A stretch of 64,000 nt of DNA from NCBI GenBank assembly GCA_030248215.1, contig JASANG010003260.1, positions 1-64,000 of the forward strand, read 5' to 3'. This stretch comes from Enoplolaimus lenunculus (lineage: Eukaryota; Nematoda; Enoplea; Enoplida; Thoracostomopsidae). Below the pieces are notes generated by a model that searched no databases, was not told the origin of the DNA, and saw nothing but the letters and a program-made list of their open reading frames with translations. Made by a program: the position numbers and the translations under genes. This document shows, one piece after another, positions 23,441 through 37,585 of this stretch. Every line of letters starts with the position of its first letter. Positions within the stretch are counted from its first letter, which is position 1.

Positions 23441-25333
23441 ATTCTAAGTTTTGAGTGATTGGATACATTTTCAAATTGAAATTAATAAAAAGGCTGACAA
23501 CGAATGTGAGATTTTAGCAATTTCACGCTAAAAACTCTATATAAAAGCGAAAAAATATTATTATTCCGTTATAGATCACAAATTTTTAATACAGCGGTTT
23601 AGACAAAAACACTAGTAAAATTAAAATAGAATCATTTGGATTCAATGACAGATAGTTGATATCTAAAAGATATTGCACAACGCTCATAATCATCGCACCA
23701 ACCAATACGTAATGAATCTGGCTTCGATTTCGAAGTGCACTTTACAACAAAGAAGCTTACGCAATCTCACAAAGCGAACTTTTCAAATTTAAAATTAAAT
23801 TTTACAAAATTTCAAACAAACCGTTTTTTATAGAAACGAAACAAAATACACATCAGTATCAATTTCAAACACAGCATGTGGCATATATCAACTAAATTAC
23901 CTCAATACTTAAAAAAGGTGATTGTTATGATAAAATATGACTTTGAATTAAACAGCAGCGAACCGAATAGTCGGTTCTAAGGGGCCGCTGGATGTGTACG
24001 TGATAATAACAAGTAATGTTGCCTTAAAAACGTATAACACAACTTTGTTCCTAAGGGATTTGGCAGTGGGAGACAAGGAGACTGGTGGGCATAAAGGCTG
24101 GGACGCTCAAGCACCTACTGAGGTTTAGAATCATGGGGATTAGGCCTAAATTAAGGCTTACGCTCAGGATCGTGCTTGCCGTTGCCTGGGTCTAGTTCAA
24201 AAACCAAACTGCGGGATCGTTAGCAGGGGAGCGTCCAATTTTTTTCATGATGTAACATCGGAGTCCGAGGTTGGGTAAACTTACTCGCACTCGGTTACCT
24301 CGGAAACCAATCTTTCGAACTCGTTTAACACCGCCTAAATTTTTCAGACCTTATGGAACCAGGTCGAGTCGTCCACCATGTATCCAGTTGAATTGAAATA
24401 TCGCAAGCGAGAAGCCGAAAAAACTATTGCCTGAACAGCTGTGCCGAACTTCAGTTAGAAATGTGTTCTGGGAGTCGAATATAGAAAAAGGTACCTAAGA
24501 TATATCTTAGCAACCGAGATTCAAAACTGATAAAAGAATACTGAAGGAGACTCCGCGATCGAAGTGAGCGAGAAACGAGGGCTAATTTGACTCGAAAAGA
24601 AAAGCGCTGCTTCAGCTTGGCTCCAATTGGAAGATCCATTTTAGTACGCCATCTATTGAGAAAGCTATCGAGCGAAGCGAGCCAGAATTCAGAGGCTTGT
24701 TTTTAAATTCAAAAATCCAAAAAATTATTTTGTTGTTCTGCACCGAACTTATCCATATAGTTGTTTTAAGTCCCAGATATAGTGCTTGAATTAAGATTGG
24801 TAATTTACACAATATCCTATCCCAGAACGCTTAACTTCTCGACCATCTATGAAGATGAGATTCAATTTCAATCCGTTGGTACGTATTTACATAAACATTT
24901 CCTATCCTCTGTAAGGTGTGGGACCGATTTGACAAAAAACAGAAGTGCTCAGGCGGAGACTCCGTTTCTACGACTTGCAGAGGGTCGGCTCTTATATTCA
25001 GTATACCTACACTATACGTTGTGTTTCCCCGCTCCCCACGACCATAATTTGCTACCCGGCGCCACTGGATGTTGTAGAAAAAACACGCATGACTGTCATT
25101 TAAACTTTTTGATACACAGAATGGTCCCAAGATTGCATACTCTTGCTAACACAAATCTTACTGCAAACCGTTGGTAACTTTTTACTTTTCTCCCTTTACA
25201 GTCAATTTTTCAACGAAGAGAATGTTTCTTTAACTACACTCAACGAACTTCCTTGCGCGTGCAACACATTGCGATATTGCAGCGCAACGCAAATATATTT
25301 GCAATTTTGCAGTTGAAACAGCACAAACTCATT
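23441..25333. other. Innermost left-arm interval
   Basis: No gene recognised. gaaccgaatagtcggttc (23958-23975) is a short palindrome. 24860-25180 is related to the gtgcaact-type MITEs (cagaatggtcccaagattgcatactcttg). Mirror 27350-29229. Confidence 0.5.
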
Positions 25334-25379
25334 CTGGTGGTGCATATTCTCGCTCGGTGATTGTTGTATTGGCTTCCAG

Positions 25380-26370
25380 TACAACCAACATCCCCTCTCC
25401 ACCCCTCACCAACCACCAAACAAAAACCAACCAACCCCCAAAAAACCCAAACACGAAAAAAAAAATCTCCACCGCCCCAACAAACCAAAAAGCAAAAAAA
25501 CAAAGAAAAGCAAAACAAAAAAAAAAAGCCCAGAAAAAAAAAACGCAAGCCAACAAAAAAGAGCTCCAGCTCGCAGCAAATAGGCTAGGCTAGGCTAGGC
25601 TAGGCAGCTAGATATAAAGACGCAGTAGATCAACAAAGCAAATATCAGCTCTCAAAAGCTCAAAAACAAAAACAAAAAACAAAAGCAAGAACCGCGCGAA
25701 CAAAAGCTCGCCATCCAAGCAAAGACAATAACCATCGCAAAAAGCGAAATAGAAATTTCCGAGAAACAAAAAAAGAAACTCACAACAAACAAGCAAGGCG
25801 CACGCTCGGCCCTAAGGACGAAAGTCGAAAAATACCGAAGGCGAGATCAAAAAACGCCGAGCCGAGCGACGATAACGCCGAAGCCGAGCCGAGGCAGACT
25901 CTACAGCTCAGCAAAAAAGCAAAAAAGAGCTATACAGTACAAAAAAGGTCGCAGAGACAATAGCTGAACTGAAGGCAAAGGCCAAAAATCCAAAAAGCAT
26001 AACTCAAAAGCCCAGAAAAAGCATATATTCACAGCTCTCCAGCGAGAAAAAGACGAGGGACGCAGAGAGAAAATATCAAAAAAAAAAAAAAAAAGCGAAG
26101 CCACACAAAAAAAACCGCATCCAAAGCCAAACCAAACCCACACAAGCGAAACCATCCAAAAAAACCACAACAAACAGGAACAACAAAAGAAAAAGCAAAC
26201 AAAAAAAAAAACAACATACAAAAAACAACTAGCCAAACCAACCAAAAAAAACAAAACACAAAAAAAACCAGCAAAAAACAACCAAAAACAGAAAACGCGC
26301 AAACAAACAGCAACAAAGCGGGCCAAAAAAAAAATTTCGACCCACAAAAACAAACAAAGAGTAAGTATCA
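25380..26370. other. A/C-rich low-complexity tract at palindrome centre
   Basis: About 1 kb dominated by A and C, with aaaaac-type words, a taggc pentamer run (25577-25605) and gccgag words near 25855-25890. Open frames such as 25901-26371 come from the composition. It has no mirror partner. Confidence 0.85.
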
Positions 26371-26880
26371 TCTAAAAAAATAGTATATCAGTCATAAAAA
26401 AAAAAAGATAACTCACTAAAGTATGATAATTTATAAATTAAATCAGAATGAAGTTGAATCAACTCAGAATTTTGAGTTCACTCTGAATTATAAAAACTTC
26501 AAAAATTCAATAATGATAATTCGTTCTGAGTTAAAATCAACTCACTGGAATTTCATTGAGGTAATTCTACAACCGGTATAAAGTATGTATTATATATTAT
26601 TGTTTCTCAGGAAATTTACTAATTTCGCAATTTTTCCAGCCGAAATGGTTACTATCACGTCTTACATGCCTTAAGGATAGCAAGTACGATGTCCAAAACT
26701 ACGTATAGCAGGCGTTCTGCGCTAACCTGAATTATTACATTAGTGTTTTTGTATATATTATTCGAGCATAAAACATAATCTGAACAAACCGACGTGATTA
26801 CAAATCTATATATGCAAAAAATCAAAATTAGAAAAAATCAAATATAACTGCAAAAAGTCTTAAATAATAAGAAAAAGTCT

Positions 26881-26945
26881 AGCCTAAGCCTAAGCCTAAG
26901 CCTAAGCCTAAGCCTAAGTTTAAGCCTACGCCGAAGCCTAAGCAA
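26881..26945. repeat. CCTAAG (TTAGGC) array in spacer
   Basis: Six clean cctaag units followed by degenerate ones. It is the longest uninterrupted hexamer run in the window, but far too short to be a telomere. Confidence 0.85.
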
Positions 26946-27349
26946 GAAAAAAACCGTGTTCCACAGTTAACGTGGCTTGCGACTTTTTTTTAATATTTCT
27001 GCAACAGAGCTTTTAAACTTGAAACTTTTAGCAAACACAAAATATTTGCTAAATTGTATCTAAAGTGTCGCATAAACTATGTTGTAGCTTGTATAGAATA
27101 CGCAGTAAAATTGACTGAAATGCAAACAGCCGGGTGGACAAATCTAGTTTTTTTTGTTCTTTCACGTCACGAGTTAGTAGGGAAGAACAAACATTTTTTC
27201 AGCAGACAAAGGAGCGAAAAGTTTTAGACTTAGAGCAAAATTTTAAAATGTTCTAAAATAGCCGATTTTTGAGGTAGAAGAGATTAAAGAGAACGGCGGA
27301 TGTTGGTTGTAAAAATAAACAATACAAAAAAAGCGAAATATGCAAAAAT

Positions 27350-29229
27350 GAGTTTGTGCTGTACTGCAAAATTGCAAATATATTTGCGTGCGCTGCAATA
27401 TCGCAATGTGTTGCACGCGCAAGGAAGTTCGTTGAGTGTAATTAAAAAACATTCTCTTCGTTGAAAAATTGACTGTAAAGGGAGAAAAGTAAAAAGTTAC
27501 CAACGGTTTGCGGTAAGATTTGTGTCAGCAAGAGTATGCAACTTGGGACATTCTGTGTATCAAAAAGTTTAAATGACAGTCATGCGTGTTTTTTCTACAA
27601 CATCCAGTGGCGCCGGTAGCAAATTATGATCGTGGGGAGCGGGGAAACACAACGTATAGTGTAGGTATACTGAATATAAGAGCCGACCCTCTGCAAGTCA
27701 TAGAAACGGAGTGTTCCGCCTGAGCACTTCTGTTTTTTGGCAAATCGGTCCCACAACTTACTGAGGATAGGAAATGTTTATGTAAATATCGTACCAACGG
27801 ATTGAAATTGAATCTCATCTTCATAGATGGTGCGAGAAAGTTAAGCGTTCTGGGATAGGATATTGTGAAATTACCAATCTTAATTCAAACACTATATGTG
27901 GGACTCAAAACAACTATATGGATAAGTTCGGTGCAGAACAACAAAATAATTTTTTTGGATTTTTGAATTTAAAAACAAGCCTCTGAATTCTGGCTCGCTT
28001 CGCTCGATAACTTTCTCAATAGATGGCGTACTAAAATGCATCTTCCAATTGGAGCCAAGCTGAAGCAGCGCTTTTCTTTCGAGTCAAATTAGCCCTCGTT
28101 TCTCGCTCACTTCGATCGCGGAGTCTCCTTCAGTATTCTTTATCAATTTTGAATCTCGGTTGCTAAGATATATCTTAGGTATTTTCATATTCGACTCCCA
28201 GAACACATTTCTAACTGAAGTTCGGCACAGCTGTTCAGGCAATAGTTTTTCCGGCTTCACGCTTGCGATATTTCAATTCAACTGGATACATGGTGGACGA
28301 CTCGACCTGGTTCAACACTTATAGGTCTGAAAAATTTAGGCGGTGTTAAACGAGTTCGAAAGATTGGTTTCCGAGATAACCGAGTGCGAGCAAGTTTACC
28401 CAACCTCGGACTCCGATATTACATCATGAAAAAAATTGGACGCTCCCCTGCTAACGATCCCGCAGTTTGGTTTTTGAACTAGACCCAGGCAACGGCAAGC
28501 ACGATCCTGAGCGTAAGCCTTAATTCAGGCCTAATCCCCATGATTCTAAACCTCAGTAGGTGCTTGAGCGTCCCAGCCTTTATGTCCACCAGTCTCCTTG
28601 TCTCCCACTGCCAAATCCCTTAGGAACAAAGTTGTGTTATACGTTTTTAAGGCAACATTACTTGTTATTATCACATCACACATCCAGCGGCCCCTTAGAA
28701 CCGACTATTCGGTTCGCTGCTGTTTAATTCAAAGTCATATTTTATCATAACAATCACCTTTTTTAAGTATTGAGGTAATTTAGTTGATATATGCCACATG
28801 CTGTGTTTGAAATTGATACTGATGTGTATTTTGTTTCGTTTCTATAAAAAACGGTTTGTTTGAAATTTTGTAAAATTTAATTTTAAATTTGAAAAGTTCG
28901 CTTTGTGAGATTGCGTAAGCTTCTTTGCTGCAAAGTGCACTTCGAAATCCAAGCCGGATTCATTACGTATTGGTTGGTGCGACGATTATGAGCGTTGTGC
29001 AATATCTTTTAGATATAAACTATCTGTCATTGAATCCAAATGATTCTATTTTAATTTTACTAGTGTTTTTGTCTAAACAGCTGTATTAAAAATTTGTGAT
29101 CTATAACGGAATAATAATATTTTTTCGCTTTTATATAGAGTTTTTAGCGTGAAATTGCTAAAATCTCACATTCGTTGTCAGCCTTTTTATTAATTTCAAT
29201 TTGAAAATGTATCCAATCACTCAAAACTT
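27350..29229. other. Innermost right-arm interval
   Basis: Mirror of 23441-25333 with scattered differences. No gene recognised. Confidence 0.5.
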
Positions 29230-29371
29230 AGAATTCCTCTGTATGATATCACGACAATTTGTCGTCTGACAACTTGTTGCCCAACAACAACTTGTAACCC
29301 GAAATGTCCTTGACTCGACAATTGGTCGCCCAGAAACCACTCATTGCAAGGCGTAACATCGTATAATTTCA

Positions 29372-29570
29372 AATAGAGCACAGGACCCACAGACAAGAAT
29401 GCTCCATAGAGGTTAAAGCCCAACTCAAAAATTTTTGGTCTACCGACAACGTTTTCAGCCGAACGAAAAAATTATGTGACATCCACACAGGCTGCGTCAG
29501 AATTTTTTTGGTTTTGGCTATAAACTTGCGATGACTACCAAACGTGCAGGCCCTCTATCTTGCTCCCCAG
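29372..29570. other. Segment replaced between arms (right version)
   Basis: About 200 bases with no match in the left arm. No ends of a known element seen. Confidence 0.65.
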
Positions 29571-30144
29571 GCAGGGTTCCAACAGAAACTAAATTTTGAA
29601 GGAACGAGAAAAGGAACAGGAATTGAATTTGTTTGCAGGAACCGGAGCAGGAACCGTGACCGGAATTCGAAATAATTTTTATCGCCTATTATAACTATTG
29701 GACCTTTAAAAAACTTGACAAAAATTTGCTTAAACGAATTTTCAGCTATATTTCATCATCAAGTTTTGTGAAAACACAACATAAACAGCTTATTAGCATA
29801 TAATTGCAAAAACAGTCATGTCGAAATAACAATTTTTCTAATACAAAGTGTCCAATATTTAAATGATTAGAAATAGTTTGCCACAAAACCGAAAAAATCT
29901 CGTTGCTGCATCTATGAATGCAGGAACAGGAACTGGAACAGGAATTGAAATTTTGCAGGAATTCCGGCCGGAACAGGAATTCCGATTGAACCCTGACTCC
30001 GTCTGTTTAACGCGATTACGTATTGGGGGTTCATTAATTAATGGTTATTTGAATTTAGAAGAGGATATTAATAAATTTACTTTTCGAAAACATTTTACAA
30101 ATATTTCATTTATTGTACATTGATATCGTTTTCAACTGTTTTTA

Positions 30145-30284
30145 CTGTCAAAGTCAAAAGTCAAAGTCAAAAGTTTATTCACCGATTAAACATACATGCG
30201 TATTTAAGATACGAATATGAATAGGTAAATAAAATAAGTTGGAAAGGAGGGGCAAACCTCTCTAACATCCAGCCGAAATCGATC
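30145..30284 (-). mobile_element. LINE 3' UTR and tail, right arm
   Basis: Reverse of 22529-22668. Confidence 0.65.
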
Positions 30285-31070
30285 TATAAGGTTAACTGTT
30301 CATGGCGGTCATACTTCAGAAATTTTTTAAGTGCGTCGCGGGGGAGTCGTCGAAGAAACTGGGCAAGAGAACCTGCTCGGGAAACCGGTAGCCCATTTAT
30401 ATTGTTAGGTAGGGCTATTCCAGGAGGATACAACCCGATAGAAGAACGAACCACGACCAGCTAAATTAAAGAACTTCGGAAAATTCAAGCTAAGGTCGTT
30501 TTTCCTGGTGCGAGAAGTTCCAGAAAACTGCAAACAGCTATCTATATGCAGATCAAGTTCCTTAAAAATAAGCTTATACAACATGGCTAAATCGGACTTT
30601 AGTCGGCGATATTCTAACGATTCAAGCTCAAGTTCCCCTAGCCTAGAACGGTAAGTTTTGTCTCCTAACTTAAATTTGAAATAGAGTCTTCTAGTAAAAT
30701 AGCGCTGTACTTTCTCAATTTTGTCAATATCACACAGCAAAACAGGGTTCCATACATTTGAACAATAATCCAATATTGGAATAACAAATGACTTATACGC
30801 AGATATATACTGAGATAGTGAGAAAGACGGGAAGCATCTAAAAAGTATGTTTATTGTCTTGTTTGCTTTATGAGCTATATAATCACAGTGCCTAGAAAAT
30901 TTCAATGAACGCTCGAAAATAACTCCAAGATCATTTACCTCATTTGCGCTGGCAAGGACCTCGCTGCCAATACAGTAGCGAACATTCAAAGGTTCGTTAG
31001 CGCAGCCAAAATGCACAACTTTGCATTTATTCACGGCAATTTTTAATTGCCACGTATTAGCATAATCATG
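30285..31070 (-). pseudogene. Mirror LINE fragment with frameshift
   Basis: Same fragment as 21743-22528. This copy keeps tgg (Trp) before QLKI but has one extra C near 30413, which ends the frame after SSWNSPT. The two copies thus carry different lesions. Confidence 0.8.
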
Positions 31071-33266
31071 TCATATTTTTTGGTTGTCAATTTTGTTTTT
31101 TTCTGTTTAGCAACATTATTTTGACTGCAATTATTAATTTTTATATTTGTATTAAAAATATAATTGTTTTTTAATATCGCGAATTTTCGACGCTTCACAC
31201 ATCACATATTGCTTCTGTGTTTTTTGATGCAGGTCAATTAACATGGAAGCCAATCTGCAGTTATATACGTCAAATTTTCTTGACAGTCGGGACAAAAAGG
31301 TTCTTTTCAAGGTGCAGGATGGCCTTCTGGATTCTAGTATCAAAGCATGTTTTCCGATCCAGCGCTCGCTCGCTTTTAATGAGTGTATGTACCCCTGCAG
31401 CAGTTAACTAATGTTTATAATTGTGTAATAATTTGTGAGACCAATATTTGTTTGGCTATGTTTGTGTGCGTATACGATGTTTTATTTGTGTAAAAAATAT
31501 AAACAAATTCATTTGATTTTATCTTGTTTTTAGAAAATTTTCGCACTTTCAAGTACAATTGTGTAATTATTTTAAGATGTCGTTGTTGGAGTAATTTTTG
31601 TGTAAAAAATGACACAAAATTGGTTGATTTCTGAAAATATAACACTTCAATTTTGCCAAAAATCGTTAACTTTCGCTATTTTCAGTTATTTTTAATTGTG
31701 CAAAACGGAAACAAAATTTTGATTGGTTGTCGTATGTTTTCTTCGAAATAATATTTCAATTTCAGTATTACTATTCGCTATTTGCTCATTTTATGTATTT
31801 TATAAAAAATGATTTTTGATTCTTTTTGAATAATGTTTTCTAATTTCATTATCAAGGGTAATTTAGAAATTTAGCAATCTGTTTAATTTTTAGCTATGTA
31901 AAAATTGGGCCAATATATAGAACACGGCCCTAACAGTAGTATAAGCAAAATTCCTATGTCTAAGCGTAAGAAAGAACATATACCTAAGCGTAAAGCTAAC
32001 GCCTATCCTAAGCAAAAAATGCATCTATTTAAAGTAAAGTTTACTTTATGGCAGTGATGCAGAAAAACGTTCCGCCGCAAATCGTTACATTTGCCAAAAA
32101 TTGATACGAATTTAGTTGTTTGTCGCTTGTTTTCAAGAATCTGTTTTAATTCCACAATAATTGTGTAATTTGAAAATTTCGCTTTTTGTTCAATTTTAAT
32201 TGTCTAAAAATTATGAGACCAAATTTGAAATATCATGCAAAAGACACATTTATTGAAGTTTATGTCAAGAAAATACTGCCATAAAGAAACTGATTATAGA
32301 CGCAATTTTTTAAGCAGTTAAAAATTACATAGCGTTTTACGCAAAAAACAAAGAATATATATTTTCTTGTTAATTTTCTCTTTGTTCTCATGAACTTTGC
32401 TAATTGGGTAAGTAATTTTTAGATACGTAAAAAATTTTCCAACTATAATTTGGTTGTCACAATAGGTTTGTATCGGTTTTATTAAATTTTACCATAGACT
32501 TTTTCTCGAAAAACAACCACCAGAATCTGAATCCATTTTTTAGTGAAGTTTCTATTAATATTACTCTGATATGAATTTTTACAGTAAATTTTCGGTTGTT
32601 TTTGCAAAAAATAATTTTATACTAACACTGAAGCCCATTTTCTTATTTACTGTTCAAGGAAATTTTTACTCAAAACTTAATAATTCAAGATTCGCTGATT
32701 TGACAAAGTTGCGTTGATGTGTGCCGACATTGGCGAGGTATACAAAATTAAAATGCGGCTCATAAACGCGGTCAAAGCATCGCAATATTGCATTTTAAAT
32801 TGCAAAAAGGCGCTTGAAAATCAATTTTTTAAAAAAAGAACACTAAAACTTACACATCAAGTGCGTTTATTATATTGAATATAGCAAATTGAGCTCATAA
32901 AAAGTAGTATAGAATGTGTGAAATATGATGCAGTTGCTTAAAACTACAATATTACACAACGAAAAGCCGATTTTTAAGAAGATTTTTCAATTCACACCGT
33001 ATTGGCTGCACAGTAAAAAAATGTTTTCTGTGAAATAAGAGAAAGTAGGAACATTTTAATGCATTTTTTATTCATTTTTTATTCTTGAAATTGTAGTTGT
33101 ATTTTATTTCAATAATCAAGCTATTAAATATACTAGTCGAAGTGGTTGCAATATTTGCAATGACTGCGTCTTTAGAACAAGGAAGTAGCCGAAACCCTAA
33201 TATTGACTGTTTGATCAGGATTATGTTATTATTTGTTTACATGAAGTTATAAACACAACAATTGCG

Positions 33267-33545
33267 ACCAATGTTACTTTTAGGGTCGTAACTGTAGATT
33301 AAGCGTATTCTTAAGCCTAAGCGTAAGCCTACGTGTTTCAAAATTGTATTCCTAATCCAAAGCGTAAGCCTAAGCGCTGTAAAAGCGTATTCCTAACCCT
33401 AAACGTAAGCCTAAGCGTTGCAAAAGCGTATTCCTAAGCCTAAGCCTAAGCCTACGCCTAAGCAAAATAATGTAATCTAGATTGTAAGCCTACTCTTTTA
33501 CAAAGACACCAGAAACCGGAACGGCGCTAAAAGTAACATGGACCA
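33267..33545. mobile_element. ~280-bp TIR element carrying TTAGGC array, right arm
   Basis: Reverse of 19264-19542. Confidence 0.75.
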
Positions 33546-34802
33546 CAATATTATGCGATAACGCCCAAATTACGTTGCGTCCCAAGTTTATTAACCTTTT
33601 CAAAAAATAGGTTATGCAGGCGATTATACTATGAGCAACTAAATACTGATAGCATACGAGCTAAACAGTTTTTACATAAACGGGCTGTTAAAAATCGCCA
33701 CAAGACGTGTCAACCCCCTCGGGCTCGAGCGTTAATGCTCTTATTGCTGAATGGTCCCTGTAAACGCTTCCCAACAGTGAGACTGGAATTTGAATCCTAC
33801 TTCGAAATCTCAGATGAAACTGAAAATATTCGTGTGAGAAATGGTTGATGGAAAAAATTTTTTTCAGTTAATAATCTATAACCCTTTCCCTCATAGAGTA
33901 TATATACAATGAACAACGCAACCAAATATAAGCAGTATGCGAGCTACACACAGTAGCCAAGGCGGCTCTTATTCAGAGAAGGGTACGGGGGCAGCAGACC
34001 CGTCGCAAATTTTCATGCTATTTTACAAATTTTGAATTTCGTGCACGAAAATTGCTGATTGTCTTTTCGCTCGAAAGAAAACATTTCGAACGAATCGAAC
34101 GAGAAGCCAAACACAATTTTAGTAGTAATCCTTAGCAACAAACATTTTATTTCATAATACCCTGTCGGGGGTCGTTATCCAGTTGGCCTCCCCTCAGCCA
34201 GTGTAGTAATGCTCATGATGGGTTGGCTCTTATACACGGAAACACAACGTGACAAAACCAAAACAATGACTTCACATGTTAAGTTTCGAATCGTCAGCGT
34301 AAATTAGAAAACACGCTTTCTATTTCTCGAAACAGGGCCATATGGTTGAATTCAAATATTAATTTATTATTTCAAAACTGTCATTGAATTATATTTAAAT
34401 TTTTCGAAGCTGTTGAATTTCGCCGTAAAATGTACTGTTTTTACCGCTGTATGTTAACAGATTTTAAATGCAATAAGTTTAATGTCTTAGTATACTACTT
34501 CACACACTTACTTTCACAGACTAATTTATTTTGAGCTTTTGCATCGTTTGTACATCGAAGTCTAAGGATCGTTCTGGAGCAGCAGTGTGTGGTTTTCTAA
34601 AATTTTAAAGAAAAAATTGCGGACGTACCGGTTTAACGATTTTGGATGAATTTTGTAATTTTTATCACATATCGAACAATTGCAGCATTTTGTAGTGAAA
34701 AATTTCGAGTTATGAACGTGATTTTTAATTAATTTTGCGTACAAAGTTAACAGAATGCGGACATTGTTATTTTATTGCAAAAATTTGAGATAACGATTTA
34801 CA

Positions 34803-34935
34803 TCAAAGAGGATGGCATTGTCGTGCGGCGTCGTCCGTCACCATATGCGGTATCGTACGTAAGTAATTCGCGTGCGATACCGTACGGTGACGGACGTCAT
34901 CATAATAAGTCGTCCACGTTAATATACTGTCTACG
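34803..34935. mobile_element. Foldback element, right-arm mirror
   Basis: Reverse of 17869-18005. Confidence 0.8.
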
Positions 34936-35509
34936 CTACTGTAAAAAATTGTCCACCCACTTGTCTGCATGGGAGGTTCAAAGCAATACTGTTTTTGGGA
35001 TATTTGGACTTTGCAGAGGGCATACATATCTAGTCTGTTAGCGTAACCCTAAATTGTTTTTGAACGTGTGCTGCATTAGGAGCCGCCTATTCTGCAATTC
35101 GTTCGGCACACAAACATTTTGCGTTCCGCATTAGAGTAGCGTAAACACAATTATTGCTGCTTCCGCTATCTTGGCTCAAATATTGAACCAATTTTTACTC
35201 CTTCAAAACGAACTCTATTTTTATCAAAGTGTAAGCAATTTTTTTGTTTGAATTCAGATAAGATTAATATATTAAAATAGTACTTTTTTTGTTTTCCGCT
35301 TTAGGCAAAAAACTGGCACAAAGTTTCATTTACAAGATAGATTTAACTATATTGCGACAATTTTCGATGCCTAAAGGCTATAAAGCTATTGCGATTTGCA
35401 ATCAAGTTTTTTTGACTAATCAGATCGTGCAATTTTTTAATTTACGTTATTCACAGTTATGTCCATGATGACGTTATTAGTTTAGCAGCGTTTGAAGTTT
35501 GAAGTGTTG

Positions 35510-35767
35510 CTAAACCATGGGTGTAGCCAGAAGTTTTGTTTGGGAAGCACACAACAATTTTAAAGATACAGTGTTAATCGTACAAAAACAGTCACTAATT
35601 TTGATGCATATACCACTAAAGCAATATCGGTTAAGAATAGAAAATTGCCAACAACTAGTGTGTGAGAATGAATCGCACAGGTGATCATGGTTTCAATTTA
35701 TTCAAAAATGATATTTTTCCAAAACCATTAGGAGGCATGACCTCCTTGATTTACCCTGGCTACGCCC
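35510..35767. mobile_element. ~255-bp MITE, right-arm mirror
   Basis: Reverse of 17040-17295. Confidence 0.65.
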
Positions 35768-36724
35768 CTATGCTAAACTTTGATTTAAACTTCACCCAGC
35801 GACTAAAGTAAGACAAATTTAAAATAGTTTAGTTTAAAATTTTTAGGCCATAACACCTATAAGTGTTTTTTCAGTTGCAAGCTGAACGTGCATGTTTATT
35901 CGAAAAATCATCCGCTACTCAAAATTTAGATTAAAATGTAAATTTCTTTGTATTGCAGCTGTAAGTTTTAAGTGCATATTAACACTAAAAATTGTAGCTA
36001 AGAAATTTCTCATGCGAATAGGGCTCGAGTTACAGTTTTGTGAAAACTATATTAAAACTGGAACGTCCCACATACGTATTCTGGCCAGCTTTTCAGCTGT
36101 TGTAATGAATGTTTCACATCTATTAAAGAAACCACATATATATGTAAACTAGAACACATTTTTTAATTTAAATGTATAACGATGTAGCAAAGAATTAAAA
36201 AGTGGACCGAAGTATAAACAAAAAATATTGCGCAATTTTCAAGAGTAAAAAGTTTGTGCAGGAATGGCTTGGGTTGCAAATTTGCAACCATGTCGACTAG
36301 TACAGTCTATTTGTTTGACGTAAAGAGCATAATCTGTAACTAAGATGGGTGAGATTGGGAAGTAAACATGAACGCTGGCAAAAAATTGGCTTGTGGTATG
36401 CAATTGCGACTTTGTGGAAAAAATTTAAATCAGCTGCTACAGATTCAAATTTTTAACAATTTAAACTCTATTTAGCTACACGTATAAAAATTGTTTACGG
36501 ATTCCAGTGTGTAACAGTTGGACCCGTCGAGGCCTTTGGAAGCAGGATTCTTATTCAATATTTTATCATGTGATAGTTTCATTGTATTTTCAGAATATTT
36601 CGCGTTTACTCGTACAATTAAATTTTACAATTTAAGCATAATTTATTATCAGTGAAAAATAAATTAAAATTTTTTTAGTCAAAATTGCAAACATTGTTTG
36701 CTGCCAGTTTTAAACGCTTACAGA

Positions 36725-36997
36725 AGGGCCGTCCCGGTTTCTGGTAGGTCTGTAAACAGAGTAGGTTTACATACTAGACTACATTTTTTGCTTAGGGATA
36801 GGCTTAGGCTTAGGAATACGATTTTGCAACGCTTAGGCTTAGGCTTAGGAATACGATTTTGCAACGCTTAGGCTTAGGCTTAGGAATACGATTTTGCAAC
36901 GCTTAGGCTTAGGAATACGATTTTGCAACGCTTAGGCTTAGGCTTAGGAATACGCTTAATCTACTGTTACGGCTCAAAAAGTAACATTGGCCGAAGT
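36725..36997. mobile_element. TTAGGC-bearing element, right arm (four units)
   Basis: Reverse of 15723-16095 but shorter by three minisatellite units. Confidence 0.75.
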
Positions 36998-37366
36998 GCC
37001 GAAGACCGGTAGCGAAACAAAACCGAATATGGTATCATTGATTGCTGGGTATTTAAAAAAACAACTGGTAAACAAGCATCATTTGTGTAAAAAATGTGAC
37101 GTTTTCCTTTGTTTTTTGGCAAAATGTTTTTGTTTCGTACGTTTAATAATATTATGGCTTAAAATAAACGACTAATTTACTTTCAATAAGAGCTGGTTTC
37201 ATAAATTATTCCATAGATGAAACTGCGAAACATATAATTGTGAATAAAGTAGAAAACTTGCGAGCGAGAAGCCAAGCGCAATTTTAGTACTTTATCGTAA
37301 TTTGAAATTTTTCGCTCTGAACCCTGTTGGCGGGCCAGCACATTGGTGGTCCTTAGGTTCGCTCGA

Positions 37367-37585
37367 CCATGTATAGAACAGGGCCGGATCGTTCTCCGGA
37401 GGGGCTATAATAGAGTCCGTTTAAGCTTTAGACTAATTTTTTTGCTTAGGCTTAGGCTTATGCTTAAGAATAGGTTCATCCATACGCTTAGGCTTGAATA
37501 GGTTCATCCATACGCTTAGGCTTAGGCTTAGGCTTAGGCTTAGGAATATGCTTATACTGCTGTTCCGGCCCTGTTCTATACATGG
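37367..37585. mobile_element. TTAGGC-bearing TIR element present only in the right arm
   Basis: Perfect 22-base TIRs at 37367-37388 and 37564-37585 (ccatgtatagaacagggc... and its inverse). Inside are aagctttagactaa, then ttaggc hexamers and a repeated aataggttcatccatacgct. The left arm has about 80 unrelated bases at this place (15279-15358). Confidence 0.85.

Larger units (their letters stand above)
1..25333. repeat. Left arm of giant inverted repeat
   Basis: This arm reads as the reverse complement of 27350-52970. Anchor pairs include 1 with 52970, 1582-1760 with 51218-51396, 6445-6787 with 46072-46414, 21779 with 31034, and about 25333 with about 27350. The match is collinear over the whole arm, with scattered substitutions and indels. 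The arm is still matching at base 1, so its outer end is not seen. It holds a mirror copy of the 5' exons of the SLC9C-like gene on the - strand, a LINE fragment and many short TIR elements. Confidence 0.95.
25334..27349. other. Spacer at the palindrome centre
   Basis: The arms stop matching near 25333 (after cagcacaaactcatt) and resume near 27350. The left half, up to about 26370, is almost only A and C. The right half (26371-27349) has ordinary AT-rich composition, a degenerate inverted pair around gaatgaagttgaatcaac (about 26443-26560), and a CCTAAG array at 26881-26945. I see no gene in it. Confidence 0.8.

Noticed and set aside
25240-26371. Open frames of 75-156 codons rich in Phe/Cys/Trp or Lys/Gln
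   Set aside because: They follow from the A/C-only composition, which lacks stop codons in some frames; no domain and no mirror partner.
26881-26945. Chromosome end or fusion scar at the CCTAAG array
   Set aside because: Only a few units, and similar arrays lie inside TIR elements across the window.
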